A stretch of 64,000 nt of DNA from Oceanithermus desulfurans (GTDB taxonomy: Bacteria > Deinococcota > Deinococci > Deinococcales > Marinithermaceae). The notes below the pieces were generated by a model. The model was not told where the DNA came from, did not search any database, and was given only the letters and a program-made list of their open reading frames with translations. The stretch covers positions 1 to 64,000 of the forward strand of contig NZ_JACHEZ010000008.1 of assembly GCF_014201675.1 (NCBI RefSeq), in the 5' to 3' direction. Positions 24,900 through 33,780 of this stretch are shown one piece after another (position 1 is the stretch's first letter; every line of letters starts with the position of its first letter). The position numbers and the translations under genes are program-made.

Positions 24900-25661
24900 C
24901 TAGTCCAGGATGGCCACGACCCGCGCGGGCCCGGCGCTGGCGCCTTCGATCTTGAGCGGGAAGGCGGCCACCTTGAAACCGAAGGGGGGCAGCCGGTCCA
25001 GCCCCACGAGCCGCTCGATCTGGGCGTAGGGCAGGTCGGCTTGGTGCGCCGCCCAGAAGACGCCGGGGCGCTTTTCCCGAAGCGCCGCCTCCGCCTGCAG
25101 ATCCAAGGGCGCGTCCCAGCTCCAGGCGTCGATGCCCATCACCCGCACGCCCCGGTCGAAGAGCCAGCGGGTGGCCTCGGGGCTCACCCCGGGCCCCATC
25201 AGGAAGTAGTCGGGATGAGCGTAGTAGGCGTCCATACCGGTGCGCACCAGCACGATGTCGAGGGGCTTGAGGGTGTAGCCGATGCGCCCCAGCTCCGCCT
25301 CCAGGTCGGCCACCTCGACCACCTGGCCGCGTTCGCGGCCCGTCATGTCGAGCACCACGCCGTCCGCGAAGAACCACTCGAGCGGCAGCTGGTCCACCGT
25401 GGCGGCGGGCTCGCCGCCGATGCGGCGGTTGTAGTGGTAGGGGGCGTCCACGTGGGTGGTGTCGTGGGTGCCGAGCCGGGTGATCGTCTCGACGGCCCAG
25501 CCCTCGCCCTCGCGCAGCAGCTCGGGCGGAACGCCGAAAAGGGCCTGGATCTGGCGGGCGCCGGCTTCGTGGTCTGCGTAGGCGATCTCGGTCTTGAAGA
25601 ACTCGGGGGTACCTTCGGGGCTGTTCGCGATCGTCGCGGACAAATCGATGAACCGTGGCAT
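24900..25661 (-). CDS. Cyclase-family hydrolase (kynurenine formamidase-like)
   Basis: 253 aa. The metal motif THDTTHVDAPYHY (near residue 68) corresponds to the HxGTHxDxPxH pattern, with Thr in place of the Gly. A second motif is IVLVRTGMDAYYAHPDYFLMGPGVSPEATRWL. Relatives open cyclic amides or hydrolyse formylkynurenine. The start ATG has GGAGGGAGAC upstream. With the following FAH enzyme it suggests a catabolic step pair; the MFS gene ends 31 nt upstream. Confidence 0.8.
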   Translation of the reverse strand: MPRFIDLSATIANSPEGTPEFFKTEIAYADHEAGARQIQALFGVPPELLREGEGWAVETITRLGTHDTTHVDAPYHYNRRIGGEPAATVDQLPLEWFFADGVVLDMTGRERGQVVEVADLEAELGRIGYTLKPLDIVLVRTGMDAYYAHPDYFLMGPGVSPEATRWLFDRGVRVMGIDAWSWDAPLDLQAEAALREKRPGVFWAAHQADLPYAQIERLVGLDRLPPFGFKVAAFPLKIEGASAGPARVVAILD

Positions 25662-25692
25662 GTCTCCCTCCCCAAGCGGGTTTGAGGGCAGC

Positions 25693-26892
25693 CTACCACG
25701 AAGTGCGGGGCCGGCGCGCCGCCCAGATTCGCACCCCGGCCCAGCCCGCGAAGGCCAAGAGCCCCAGGACCCCCGCGGCCGCACGGCCGCCCAGCACGTC
25801 CATCAGCCAGCCCGTGAGGTACGAGCCGGGGGGCCCGGAACCGAGCAGCGCCAGCATGTAGATGGAGATCACCCGGCCCCGCAGGTCGTCGGGCACCGCG
25901 GTCTGGATGAGGGTGTTGGTGCCGACGAGGGTGAGCACCATCCCCAAACCCGCAAGCCCCATCACCGCGGCCACCGCCCAGGGGCCGAGCGGCAGGAAGA
26001 GCAGCAGGTGGGCGGTCACCAGCACACCCACCCCGTAGTCGATGCGCCGGGGATTGAAACCCCGCGCCAGCGCCTGGCCCACCGCCCCCACGAGGGCGCC
26101 CGCCCCCATGGCGCTCATGATGCCGCCGTAGCCCTCGGCCCCCAGGCCCAGCACCAGGCGCGCGTAGGCCGGCACCAGGGTCTGGAAGTTGATGGCGAAG
26201 GTGCCCACCCAGAAGATCAGCACGATCGCCGAGAGCACCTCCGGGGTGCGGCGCACGTAGGCAAGGCCCGCGGCCAGCTGCGCCAGCGGGTTGCCCCGCG
26301 CCCCCGCCGCGGCCAGCCCCACCGGCACCACGCTGAGGAAGACGAGCATGGGAAAGAACGAAAGGCCGTTGATCAGGAACGCCCAGCCCATCCCCAGCCG
26401 CGCGATCAGGAGGCCGGCGATCGCCGGGCCCGCCAGCCGCGCTACGTTGAAGCTGAACGAGTTGAGGGCGATCGCCCCGGGGTAGCGGTCGCGGGTCGCC
26501 AGCTCCACCGTGAAGGCCTGACGCGTGGGCAGGTCGAAGACGTTGGCCAGGCCGTAAAGCGTCGCAAAGACGAGCACCCAGCCGTAGGTGATCGCGCCAG
26601 CGAACAGCAGCCCCGCCATCGCCAGCGCCAGCGCCGCCATGCTGCCCTGGGTGATGCGCAGCAGGGTGCGGCGCGGCCAGCGGTCGGCCAGCACCCCCGC
26701 GGGCAGACTGAAGAGCAGCGAGGGGGCGAACTGCAAGGCCACGACCAGGCCCAGCCGCTCGGCTGAGCCGGTGAGCTCGATCACCAACCAGGCCTGCGCG
26801 GCCGACTGCATCCAGGTGCCCAGCTGGCTGACAAAAAGGCTGATCCAGTAGTTGCGGTAGTGGGGATCGCGAAGCAGCTCGAGCGCCGGCAC
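25693..26892 (-). CDS. MFS exporter, EntS/MFS_3 family
   Basis: 399 aa and about 12 helices. The N-terminal NYWISLFVSQLGTWMQSAAQAWLVIELTGSA and ADRWPRRTLL loop (near residue 67) are typical of the enterobactin-exporter-like MFS_3 group; substrate unknown. GTG start six bases after TAGGCT. The intergenic region holds a palindrome TGACCGTTCGGTCA, a TetR-type operator, so TetR control is plausible. Confidence 0.85.
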   Translation of the reverse strand: MPALELLRDPHYRNYWISLFVSQLGTWMQSAAQAWLVIELTGSAERLGLVVALQFAPSLLFSLPAGVLADRWPRRTLLRITQGSMAALALAMAGLLFAGAITYGWVLVFATLYGLANVFDLPTRQAFTVELATRDRYPGAIALNSFSFNVARLAGPAIAGLLIARLGMGWAFLINGLSFFPMLVFLSVVPVGLAAAGARGNPLAQLAAGLAYVRRTPEVLSAIVLIFWVGTFAINFQTLVPAYARLVLGLGAEGYGGIMSAMGAGALVGAVGQALARGFNPRRIDYGVGVLVTAHLLLFLPLGPWAVAAVMGLAGLGMVLTLVGTNTLIQTAVPDDLRGRVISIYMLALLGSGPPGSYLTGWLMDVLGGRAAAGVLGLLAFAGWAGVRIWAARRPRTSW

Positions 26893-26913
26893 GCCTTCAG
26901 CCTACCGCAAGAC

Positions 26914-26927
26914 TGACCGTTCGGTCA
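26914..26927. promoter_or_regulatory. TetR-type operator palindrome TGACCGTTCGGTCA
   Basis: Two perfect 6-bp half-sites TGACCG/CGGTCA around TT, placed 22 nt upstream of the MFS start and 10 nt upstream of its -10 box. It also sits 69 nt upstream of the divergent astacin gene. No TetR gene is nearby. Confidence 0.55.
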
Positions 26928-26943
26928 TTTTTCCCCGCCCATC

Positions 26944-26977
26944 TGCAACGCCGCCGTAACGCCCCTACGTCTACCCT
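26944..26977 (+). promoter_or_regulatory. Promoter of the astacin gene with 11-bp direct repeat (copy 1 of shared element)
   Basis: GCAACGCC (26945-26952) and GTAACGCC (26956-26963) are spaced by 11 nt, one helical turn. A TACCCT -10-like box follows at 26972-26977, six bases after the 22-bp block. The whole block 26944-26965 is identical to 48274-48295 before another secreted-protein gene. Confidence 0.55.
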
Positions 26978-26996
26978 GACCCTGGAGGTAACTACA

Positions 26997-28880
26997 GTGA
27001 AGAAATCGCTAAGCGCCCTTGCCCTGTTCTCCGCCTTGGTGCTCGGGCTGATGGCCTGCTCCACGCCACCGCCCGCCAACCAGGGCCCTGGTCAACCGTA
27101 CACGACCGAGGAATACAAGCCGGGGGTGCCCGGCACCGTCCAGACCATCCGGCTTTCCGACGGCTCTTCGTTCGAGGCGCTGGTCAAGGACGGCAAGGTC
27201 ATCCTTGAAGGCGACATTGTCCTGGGCACGGTGGATGAGGTGTCCTCCATGGCGCAAGCCGGCGTAAGCCCCCTCAGCAACAGTTGCGAATACGCCCGCT
27301 GGTGGTGCGACGAATGGCCCCGCAAAATCGTCTACTACGAAGTTGCGGACCCCGAGCGGGCCACGGTGGGGTCGGAGACCCTTGAGAGCATCGTAGCCCA
27401 AGCCATCGAGGAAATCGAAGCGCGGACCAATCTGCTCTTCGTGCGCGACCCCACAAAGGCGCGGCGTATCGTCTACCACTCAGGCGGAAAGAATGAGGGC
27501 TGCCACTCGACCATCGGAACCAACCGAAACGGGTCACCGCAGGAAAAAGCCCACGTTTGGCTGGAGGCACCCACGGGAGGTGGGCATTGTTACACGAAGG
27601 GCATCGCCGTTCACGAAACGATGCACGCGCTCGGCTTCTACCACGAACAGACCCGCGACGACCGAGGCGGCTACGTGCGTATCCTCTGGGACAACATTCA
27701 ATCCGGCAAGAAACACAACTTTGAAAACCCCGACGGCTGGTTCCTCAACCGCGGTGTCGATGTCGGCCCCTACGATTTCGATTCCATCATGCATTACGGT
27801 TGTACGGACTTCGCTAAGCGCAGCGGTCTGAATACCCTGGAACCTATGGTCGCGGGGATCACCTGCGAGAACAACGGCAAGGGACGGCCCATCGGCCAGC
27901 GCTCGGGAATGAGCGACGGTGACGTCCTCGGTGTTCTCACCGTCTACCAGCCGCTACTCGAAATCACCGCACCCTCGTCAAGGGCAAGGAATCAGCCGCT
28001 CAGCTTCGAACTAAACGGCGAGTACGATCGCGACACCACCGCCGTGGAACCCTACACCCGCTGGTACGTGGACGGCGCCGAGGTGGCGAGCGCGGCCACC
28101 ACGGGCTCGCTCAGCACCTGGGAGTACGCCACCGGCCCGCACACCTTGGAGGCGGTGGTCGAGATCAACGGCGTCGAGCTCGACCGCCTGAGCCACACCT
28201 TCACCCTGAGCAACGTGGACCCGGTCGTCGAAATTACCCAGCCCCTGAGCAGCGGTCCCTACTGTCAGAACGAGACGATCACCCTCAGGGCGCTGGCGAG
28301 CGACGTCGACACCGCTCCCTACTTCGAAAGCGGCAACGTCAGCGACCGGGTGGACTGGATCTACGACCCCGATCCTAGCGATATCTATCTGGGGTGGACG
28401 TTCGCTAACGACACCCCCTCAACCAGCTACACCCTTAGCGATACCGGCACCGTGCGCTTCATCGCCCTGGTGGACGACGCCGACGGCGCCCAGGCCAGCG
28501 ATTACGTCGACGTCGTCGTCGATCCCTGCACCAACACCCCGCCCACGGTGACGATCACCAACCCGAGCGGCGACCTGAACGTCTGGGTCGACGCCAGCGA
28601 CGCCAACGGCTGGTACTACAGCATCACCCTGCAGGGCACGGCCAGCGACGCCGAGGACGGCCCCCTCACCGGAAGCTGGTACACCGACCGCGGCGACGTC
28701 CAGCCGGGCGGCCCGGCGAGCGGCGAGCAGCTTTTGGGCAACGGCAATACGCTCCCGGTTAAGCTCTATGCCAAGGCCGGTGAGGCCGTGACCGAGCACG
28801 TCATCAGCTTCCGGGTCACCGACTCGGACGGCAACACCCGCACGGTCACGGTGACGATCACGGTCAACCAGCTCATCTGA
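26997..28880 (+). CDS. Astacin-like M12A metalloprotease lipoprotein
   Basis: 627 aa, GTG start with GGAGGT. A lipoprotein signal peptide ends in GLMAC (Cys about residue 21). A propeptide-like stretch leads to the astacin catalytic domain: zinc motif HETMHALGFYHEQTRDDR near residue 204 and Met-turn SIMHYG near 262. From about residue 315, Ig/PKD-like beta domains run to the end (PVVEITQPLSSG, NTPPTVTITNPSG). Astacins are common in animals and scattered in bacteria. The catalytic part reads lower in GC than neighbours, which may point to transfer. Substrate unknown. Confidence 0.85.
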   Translation: MKKSLSALALFSALVLGLMACSTPPPANQGPGQPYTTEEYKPGVPGTVQTIRLSDGSSFEALVKDGKVILEGDIVLGTVDEVSSMAQAGVSPLSNSCEYARWWCDEWPRKIVYYEVADPERATVGSETLESIVAQAIEEIEARTNLLFVRDPTKARRIVYHSGGKNEGCHSTIGTNRNGSPQEKAHVWLEAPTGGGHCYTKGIAVHETMHALGFYHEQTRDDRGGYVRILWDNIQSGKKHNFENPDGWFLNRGVDVGPYDFDSIMHYGCTDFAKRSGLNTLEPMVAGITCENNGKGRPIGQRSGMSDGDVLGVLTVYQPLLEITAPSSRARNQPLSFELNGEYDRDTTAVEPYTRWYVDGAEVASAATTGSLSTWEYATGPHTLEAVVEINGVELDRLSHTFTLSNVDPVVEITQPLSSGPYCQNETITLRALASDVDTAPYFESGNVSDRVDWIYDPDPSDIYLGWTFANDTPSTSYTLSDTGTVRFIALVDDADGAQASDYVDVVVDPCTNTPPTVTITNPSGDLNVWVDASDANGWYYSITLQGTASDAEDGPLTGSWYTDRGDVQPGGPASGEQLLGNGNTLPVKLYAKAGEAVTEHVISFRVTDSDGNTRTVTVTITVNQLI

Positions 28881-28891
28881 ACCCGCAGCCG

Positions 28892-28924
28892 ACCGCCCCC
28901 GGCCATGCGGGGGCCGGGGGCGGT
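28892..28924. terminator. Bidirectional hairpin terminator between convergent genes
   Basis: A 13-bp GC-rich stem (28892-28904 with 28912-28924, loop of 7) sits between the astacin stop and the TRAP permease stop. It lacks a long T-run, so termination strength is uncertain. Confidence 0.6.
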
Positions 28925-28940
28925 ATCCCGTTGCCCGTCT

Positions 28941-30947
28941 TCAGGCCTTCCGTCGCCCCAGCGCCACCGCGAGGGCCAGCAGCGCAAAACCCGCCAGGTT
29001 CACCTCGAAGAGCGGCCAGAAGAGGCCCACGCCCGCGGCGGCCAGCAGCAGACGTTCGTATGGGAGCGCCGCGCGGAACATGTACCCCTCCAGCGCCGCG
29101 GCGAAGGCCCAGAGCCCCAGGAGGCCCCGCACCAGGTCGAAAACGATCTCGCCGGGCGAGCCCGTGAACATGATGCCGGGAGCGTAGACCATGAGGAGCG
29201 GAATCAGGTAGAGGCCCTTGGCGAACTTCCACGCCTGCACCCCCGCGCGCATCGCGTCGGTTCCCGCGAGTCCGGAGGCGGCGTAGGCCGCCAGCGCCAC
29301 CGGCGGGGTCACGTTCGAGTCCTGGCTGTACCAGAAGACGATCAGGTGGGCGATGATCAGTGCCACCCCCAGGTCCTGCAATGCCGGGCCGGCCAGCACG
29401 ACGAGCACGATGTACGACGCCGTGACCGGCAGGCCCATCCCCAGCACCAGGCTGGCGATCGCCACGAGGAGCAGCGCCAGCAGCAGGTGGCCGCCCGAGG
29501 CCGAAACGACGAGGTGGCTGAACTTGAGGCCCACCCCGGTCAGGCCCACGACCCCGACGACGATCCCCGCGGCGGCGGTGGCCACGGAAACCGGAATGGC
29601 TGCGTTGGCCCCGGCGATCAGGCCCTCGAGCAACCGTGAAAGGTTGAGTGGGCTGTAGGGGCTGAGGCTGCTCGCGAAGACCATCCCCACCACCAGGTAG
29701 AACTGCCAGAGCGCGAAGCCGTGGCTGGGCTGGAATCCGATGTAGAGCAGGTAGCCCATGGCGGCGAGGTGCAGCGCCAAGTGCGTCGAGCGGCCCCCGG
29801 CGCTCCCCGGCCGCGGCCGCAGGTTGCTGGCCAGGACGATGGCCAGGACGCCGATGAAGCCTACCTTCATCGCGCTCACGCCCTTGAAGAGGTAGTAGAC
29901 GAGGATGAAGAGCGGAATCAGGTAGTGCCAGCCCTCGATCAGCACCTTGCGCACCGGCGGCAGCTCGCCGGCCGGGAGGCCCCGCATGCCGCGCTTGGCC
30001 GCGATCAGATCGACGAAGAGGTAGACGGTGAGGAAGTAGAGGATCGCGGGGACGATCGAGAGCTTGACGACGGTCAGGTACGGCGTCTGGGTGTACTCGG
30101 CGATCAGGAAGGCTCCCGCCCCCATGATCGGCGGCATGATCTGCCCGCCGGTGCTGGCCGCCGCCTCCACGCCCGCGGCCTCTTCGGGCTTGTACCCCAG
30201 CTTCTTCATGAGGGGGATCGTGAAGGCGCCGGTGGTGACCACGTTGGCGATGGCCGAACCCGACAAGGACCCCATGAAGGCGCTGGCCACCACGCTGGCC
30301 TTCGCCGGCCCTCCGCGGCTCTTGCCGGCGAGGGCGTAGGCCAAGTCGATGAAGAACTTACCGGCGCCGGTGGCTTCGAGGAGCGAGCCGAAGAGGATGA
30401 AGATGAAAACGAAGGTCGCGGCCACCCCCAGGGGCACGCCGAAGATGCCCTCGGTGGTCAGGTAGAGTTGCCCCACCAGGCGCTCGGTACCGTAGCCCTT
30501 GTGCGCCAGCACGCCGGGCATGTGCGGACCGTAGTAGGCGTAGGCGATGAAAAGGGCGGCGATGATCGTCATGGGCCAGCCGATGGCGCGGCGGGTGGCC
30601 TCGAGCACCAGCACGATGGCCACGATGCCCAGGTAGACGTCGCTCGGCTCCCACCAACCGAAGCGGTCGATGATGGCGTCGTAGTTGAAGTAGAGGTAGC
30701 CGCCGATCGCGAGGCTGGCCGCGACGAGCACCCCGTCCACCAGCCAGCGCAGCGCCGGGGGCCAGCGCCGACTTACCGGGGTGGAGAGAAAGAGCAGCAC
30801 CAGGATGAAGGTCAGGTGGATCGAGCGCTGGAAGATCGCGGTCATGGGCGCGTAGCCCGCCGTGTAGATCTGAAAGGCGACGAGCAGCAACGCCACGACC
30901 GCCAGGAGGACGCCCAGCACGTTCCTGCGGTTTTCCGGTTCACTCAC
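28941..30947 (-). CDS. TAXI-type TRAP transporter fused permease (DctQ-DctM, 4TM/12TM)
   Basis: 668 aa, about 16 helices. It joins the small four-helix and large twelve-helix TRAP subunits into one chain, as is usual with TAXI binding proteins. The large-subunit part has GSLSGSAIANVVTTGAFTIPLMKKLGY near residue 235 and ASTGGQIMPPIMGAGAFL near 270, both diagnostic. The GTG start overlaps the DUF1850 stop by 8 nt. Import is powered by an ion gradient. Confidence 0.9.
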   Translation of the reverse strand: MSEPENRRNVLGVLLAVVALLLVAFQIYTAGYAPMTAIFQRSIHLTFILVLLFLSTPVSRRWPPALRWLVDGVLVAASLAIGGYLYFNYDAIIDRFGWWEPSDVYLGIVAIVLVLEATRRAIGWPMTIIAALFIAYAYYGPHMPGVLAHKGYGTERLVGQLYLTTEGIFGVPLGVAATFVFIFILFGSLLEATGAGKFFIDLAYALAGKSRGGPAKASVVASAFMGSLSGSAIANVVTTGAFTIPLMKKLGYKPEEAAGVEAAASTGGQIMPPIMGAGAFLIAEYTQTPYLTVVKLSIVPAILYFLTVYLFVDLIAAKRGMRGLPAGELPPVRKVLIEGWHYLIPLFILVYYLFKGVSAMKVGFIGVLAIVLASNLRPRPGSAGGRSTHLALHLAAMGYLLYIGFQPSHGFALWQFYLVVGMVFASSLSPYSPLNLSRLLEGLIAGANAAIPVSVATAAAGIVVGVVGLTGVGLKFSHLVVSASGGHLLLALLLVAIASLVLGMGLPVTASYIVLVVLAGPALQDLGVALIIAHLIVFWYSQDSNVTPPVALAAYAASGLAGTDAMRAGVQAWKFAKGLYLIPLLMVYAPGIMFTGSPGEIVFDLVRGLLGLWAFAAALEGYMFRAALPYERLLLAAAGVGLFWPLFEVNLAGFALLALAVALGRRKA

Positions 30948-31434
30948 AGCGCACACCTCGCAACGTGTAGACCCGGGGCAGGGTCAGCACCTCGAAGACC
31001 GCCCGCTTGTGCGGGGCGAGGCGGGAGAGGTCGCAGCGCGCGCCGGCCACCACCACCGTATGGTGGATCTCGGGGCTGCCGATGCGCAGGACCATGCCCT
31101 CGGCGCGCTCGTGGATGTCGACGATGGCCACGGCGTGGTCGGCCTCGGCCACGGTGCGGCCGCGGCCGCGGATCTCGCCCAGCCCCGCGGCGAACCAGGG
31201 GTTGTGGGTCTCCTCGAGCCAGAGCTCGCCGCCTTCGACCCGGAAGACCTCGCGCACGGGAATGGCCGACACCGAGTGCACCCAGTCGAGCTCCACCACG
31301 GTCCCCTCCCCTACCGGGAAGAAGAGCGGCCCGACCCCCTCGATGCCGACCTGGAGCACCGTGACCGGCCAGGCCAGCCAGAGGAACAACGACAGGGCCC
31401 CCAAGGCGGCGAGCGCGGAGGGGGCCCTTTTCAT
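30940..31434 (-). CDS. DUF1850 protein of the TRAP operon
   Basis: 164 aa with an N-terminal membrane helix and a small beta domain (VVELDWVHSVSAIPVREVFRVEGGELWLEETHNPWFAAGLGE). DUF1850 genes are often found between a TAXI binding protein and its permease, as here. Role unknown, probably accessory. Gap to the binding protein is 10 nt. Confidence 0.8.
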   Translation of the reverse strand: MKRAPSALAALGALSLFLWLAWPVTVLQVGIEGVGPLFFPVGEGTVVELDWVHSVSAIPVREVFRVEGGELWLEETHNPWFAAGLGEIRGRGRTVAEADHAVAIVDIHERAEGMVLRIGSPEIHHTVVVAGARCDLSRLAPHKRAVFEVLTLPRVYTLRGVRCE

Positions 31435-31444
31435 CGTCGATCGG

Positions 31445-32416
31445 TTACTTGGCGGGCTTGAGCTGATCGGGAACGGTCAGGCCGATTTCCTCGTAGTACT
31501 TGATCGCGCCGGGGTGCAGCGGGATCAGGGTGGCCTTCAGCACGTACTCGGGGCTGATCGTCTTACCCGCGGGGTGGATTTGGCCCAGCTCGTCCACGTG
31601 CTCGAAGAGCGCCTTGGTGAGCTGGTAGACGAGCTCGGTGTCCTCGTCAGCGTTCACGAAGAGAACGTTGGGGGTGCCCACGGTCAGGCAGTCGTAGTCG
31701 ACGCCCTTGTAGGTGCCGGCGGGAATGGTGAACGGCTTGTAGTAGGGGTTCTCCGCCGAAACCTTGGCCTGCTCCTCGGGGGTCATGCAGATGAGGACCA
31801 TCTGGCGGGTGGTGGCGAGGTCCACCAGCGAACCGGGGCCGAGGCCCACGGACCAGGAGCCGACGTCGATGGTGCCGTCCTTGAGGGCCGACACCTGCTC
31901 GGCGAAGGAGAGGCGGAACTCCTTGAAGTCCTTGCCGGGCTTGAAGCCGAGGGTTTCGAGGACGGCCCGGGTCATCACCGCGGTGCCCGAACCGGGGGCG
32001 CCGGTGGAAACGCGCTTGCCCTTGATGTCGGCGATCTTCTTGATGCCGGTCTCGGCCACGGTCACGAACTGCCAGGCGTTGGGGTACATGGCCCCGATGG
32101 CGAGGATGGGCTGGGGCTTACCCTTGAACTTGCCCTCGCCCTTGTAGGCCTGCACCACCACGCCGCTGGTGCCCAGCGCCGCCTGGGCCTCCCCGCCCGC
32201 CACCAGGCGGACGTTCTCGACCGAGGCGCCGGTCACCTCGGCGCTGGCCTCGACGCCCTGGACGTAGTCGGTCCAGATCTGCGCGATGCCGCCGCCCAGG
32301 GGGTAGTAAACGCCACCGGTACCGCCGGTGGCGAGCGAGATGCGCTTGACCTGGCCGAAGGCCAGGCCTACGGCTAGCAACAGGGCCAGTACAACGAGTC
32401 CACGCGTGAGCTTCAT
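31445..32416 (-). CDS. TAXI-family TRAP transporter solute-binding protein
   Basis: 323 aa secreted receptor; signal peptide about 1-20 ends in GLAFGQ. Family motifs: SLATGGTGGVYYPLGGGIAQIW near residue 27, VTGASVENVRLVAGGEAQ, and KRVSTGAPGSGTA near 134. Relatives bind glutamate or C4/organic acids. ATG with GGAGGTG 6 nt before. First gene of a three-gene TRAP operon, with a strong promoter at 32447-32475. Confidence 0.9.
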   Translation of the reverse strand: MKLTRGLVVLALLLAVGLAFGQVKRISLATGGTGGVYYPLGGGIAQIWTDYVQGVEASAEVTGASVENVRLVAGGEAQAALGTSGVVVQAYKGEGKFKGKPQPILAIGAMYPNAWQFVTVAETGIKKIADIKGKRVSTGAPGSGTAVMTRAVLETLGFKPGKDFKEFRLSFAEQVSALKDGTIDVGSWSVGLGPGSLVDLATTRQMVLICMTPEEQAKVSAENPYYKPFTIPAGTYKGVDYDCLTVGTPNVLFVNADEDTELVYQLTKALFEHVDELGQIHPAGKTISPEYVLKATLIPLHPGAIKYYEEIGLTVPDQLKPAK

Positions 32417-32446
32417 ATCCACCTCCCGAGTATCCTGTCCGCCTAC

Positions 32447-32475
32447 ATCGTACGTATCTTTATGCGGCTTGTCAA
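32447..32475 (-). promoter_or_regulatory. Promoter of the TRAP operon
   Basis: Reading leftward, TTGACA (32470-32475), a 17-nt spacer, and TACGAT (32447-32452), 30 nt before the ATG. The best match to the housekeeping consensus in the window. Confidence 0.75.
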
Positions 32476-32564
32476 AGCCTCGGTGGGCAGCGTTCGGCGG
32501 ACGCCGTTCCCTTGTCAGGCGCGGGGGCTCTCCGTATGCTTGGGGCTAGGAAGCGAGGTTCGCG

Positions 32565-33725
32565 ATGCTCGACTACTACCAGGTCATGGAGTTGTTCAGC
32601 CCCGAAGAGCGGCAAGTTCAAGCAGCCGCCCGCAAGTTTCTGGACGCCGAGGTCATGCCCCACATCCGCGACTGGTGGGAGCAGGGGACGTTTCCGCGCC
32701 ACCTGATCCGCGCCTTCGGCGAGATGGGCTTCCTGGGCTCGAACCTACCCGAGGAGTACGGCGCCGCGGGGGTGTCGAACAACGCCTACGGGCTGATCAT
32801 GTACGAGCTCGAGCGCGTCGACTCGGGCCTGCGCAGCTTCGCCAGCGTCCAGGGCGCCCTGGTGATGTACCCCATCTACGCCTACGGCTCCGAGGAGCAG
32901 AAGCGGGAGTACCTGCCCAAGCTGGCCGCGGGCGAGATCGTGGGGGCCTTCGGCCTCACCGAGCCCGACGGCGGCTCCGACCCCGGCGGCAACATGAAGA
33001 CCAAGGCCGTGAAGGACGGTGACCACTACGTCCTGAACGGCACCAAGATGTGGATCACCAACGGCTCCATCGCCCAGATCGCCATCGTCTGGGCCAAGGA
33101 CGAGGAGGGCAGGATCCTGGGCTTCATCGTGCCCACCGACACCCCGGGCTTCTCGGCGCCGGAGATCCACCACAAGATGAGCCTGCGCGCCAGCGTGACC
33201 AGCGAGCTGGTGCTCGAGGACGTGCGCGTCCACAAAGACCAGTTGCTTCCGGGGTCGGGCAGCCTGCGGGCACCGCTCTCCTGCCTCACCCAGGCCCGCT
33301 ACGGCATCGCCTGGGGGGCGCTGGGCGCGCTCGAGGCCGTCTACACCGAGGCGCTCGAGTTCGCGAAGAGCCGCATCACCTTCGGCCGCCCCATCGCCGC
33401 CCGCCAGCTGATCCAGGACAAGCTGGTCTACATGCTGAGCGAGCACACCAAAGGGCTGCTCCTCGCCTGGAAGCTGGGCAAGATGAAGGACGCGGGCACC
33501 CTCAAGCACACCCACGTCTCCCTGGCCAAGCGCAACAACGTCCGCGTCGCCCTCGAAAGCGCGCGTCTGGCGCGCGAGATCCTGGGCGCGAACGGGATCA
33601 CCGTCGAGTACCACGCCATCCGCCACATGCTCAACCTGGAGACCGTGGACACCTACGAGGGCACCCACGACATCCACACCTTGATTCTGGGGCGCGACAT
33701 CACCGGCGAGAACGCCCTCACCTGA
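32565..33725 (+). CDS. Acyl-CoA dehydrogenase, glutaryl-CoA dehydrogenase-like
   Basis: 386 aa FAD enzyme. Family pattern: GLTEPDGGSDPGG near residue 128, the TKMWITNG motif near 155, and C-terminal catalytic-Glu loop VDTYEGTHDIHTLILGRDITG near 361. The glutaryl-type YEGTHDIHTLILG end is the reason for the subtype; the decarboxylating activity is an inference. ATG with GAGG nearby. A terminator follows at 33737-33773. Confidence 0.88.
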   Translation: MLDYYQVMELFSPEERQVQAAARKFLDAEVMPHIRDWWEQGTFPRHLIRAFGEMGFLGSNLPEEYGAAGVSNNAYGLIMYELERVDSGLRSFASVQGALVMYPIYAYGSEEQKREYLPKLAAGEIVGAFGLTEPDGGSDPGGNMKTKAVKDGDHYVLNGTKMWITNGSIAQIAIVWAKDEEGRILGFIVPTDTPGFSAPEIHHKMSLRASVTSELVLEDVRVHKDQLLPGSGSLRAPLSCLTQARYGIAWGALGALEAVYTEALEFAKSRITFGRPIAARQLIQDKLVYMLSEHTKGLLLAWKLGKMKDAGTLKHTHVSLAKRNNVRVALESARLAREILGANGITVEYHAIRHMLNLETVDTYEGTHDIHTLILGRDITGENALT

Positions 33726-33736
33726 GCCCAACCCGA

Positions 33737-33773
33737 AAGGGCGCGGAGCACGCTCCGCGCCCTTGCCTTTTTC
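33737..33773. terminator. Terminator shared by acyl-CoA dehydrogenase and nuoN
   Basis: A perfect 12-bp stem (33737-33748 with 33753-33764, loop CACG) is followed on the + strand by GCCTTTTTC. It ends the acyl-CoA dehydrogenase transcript and, in the other direction, the complex I operon, where only a short T tract is present. Confidence 0.85.
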
Positions 33774-33780
33774 GTGCGGC

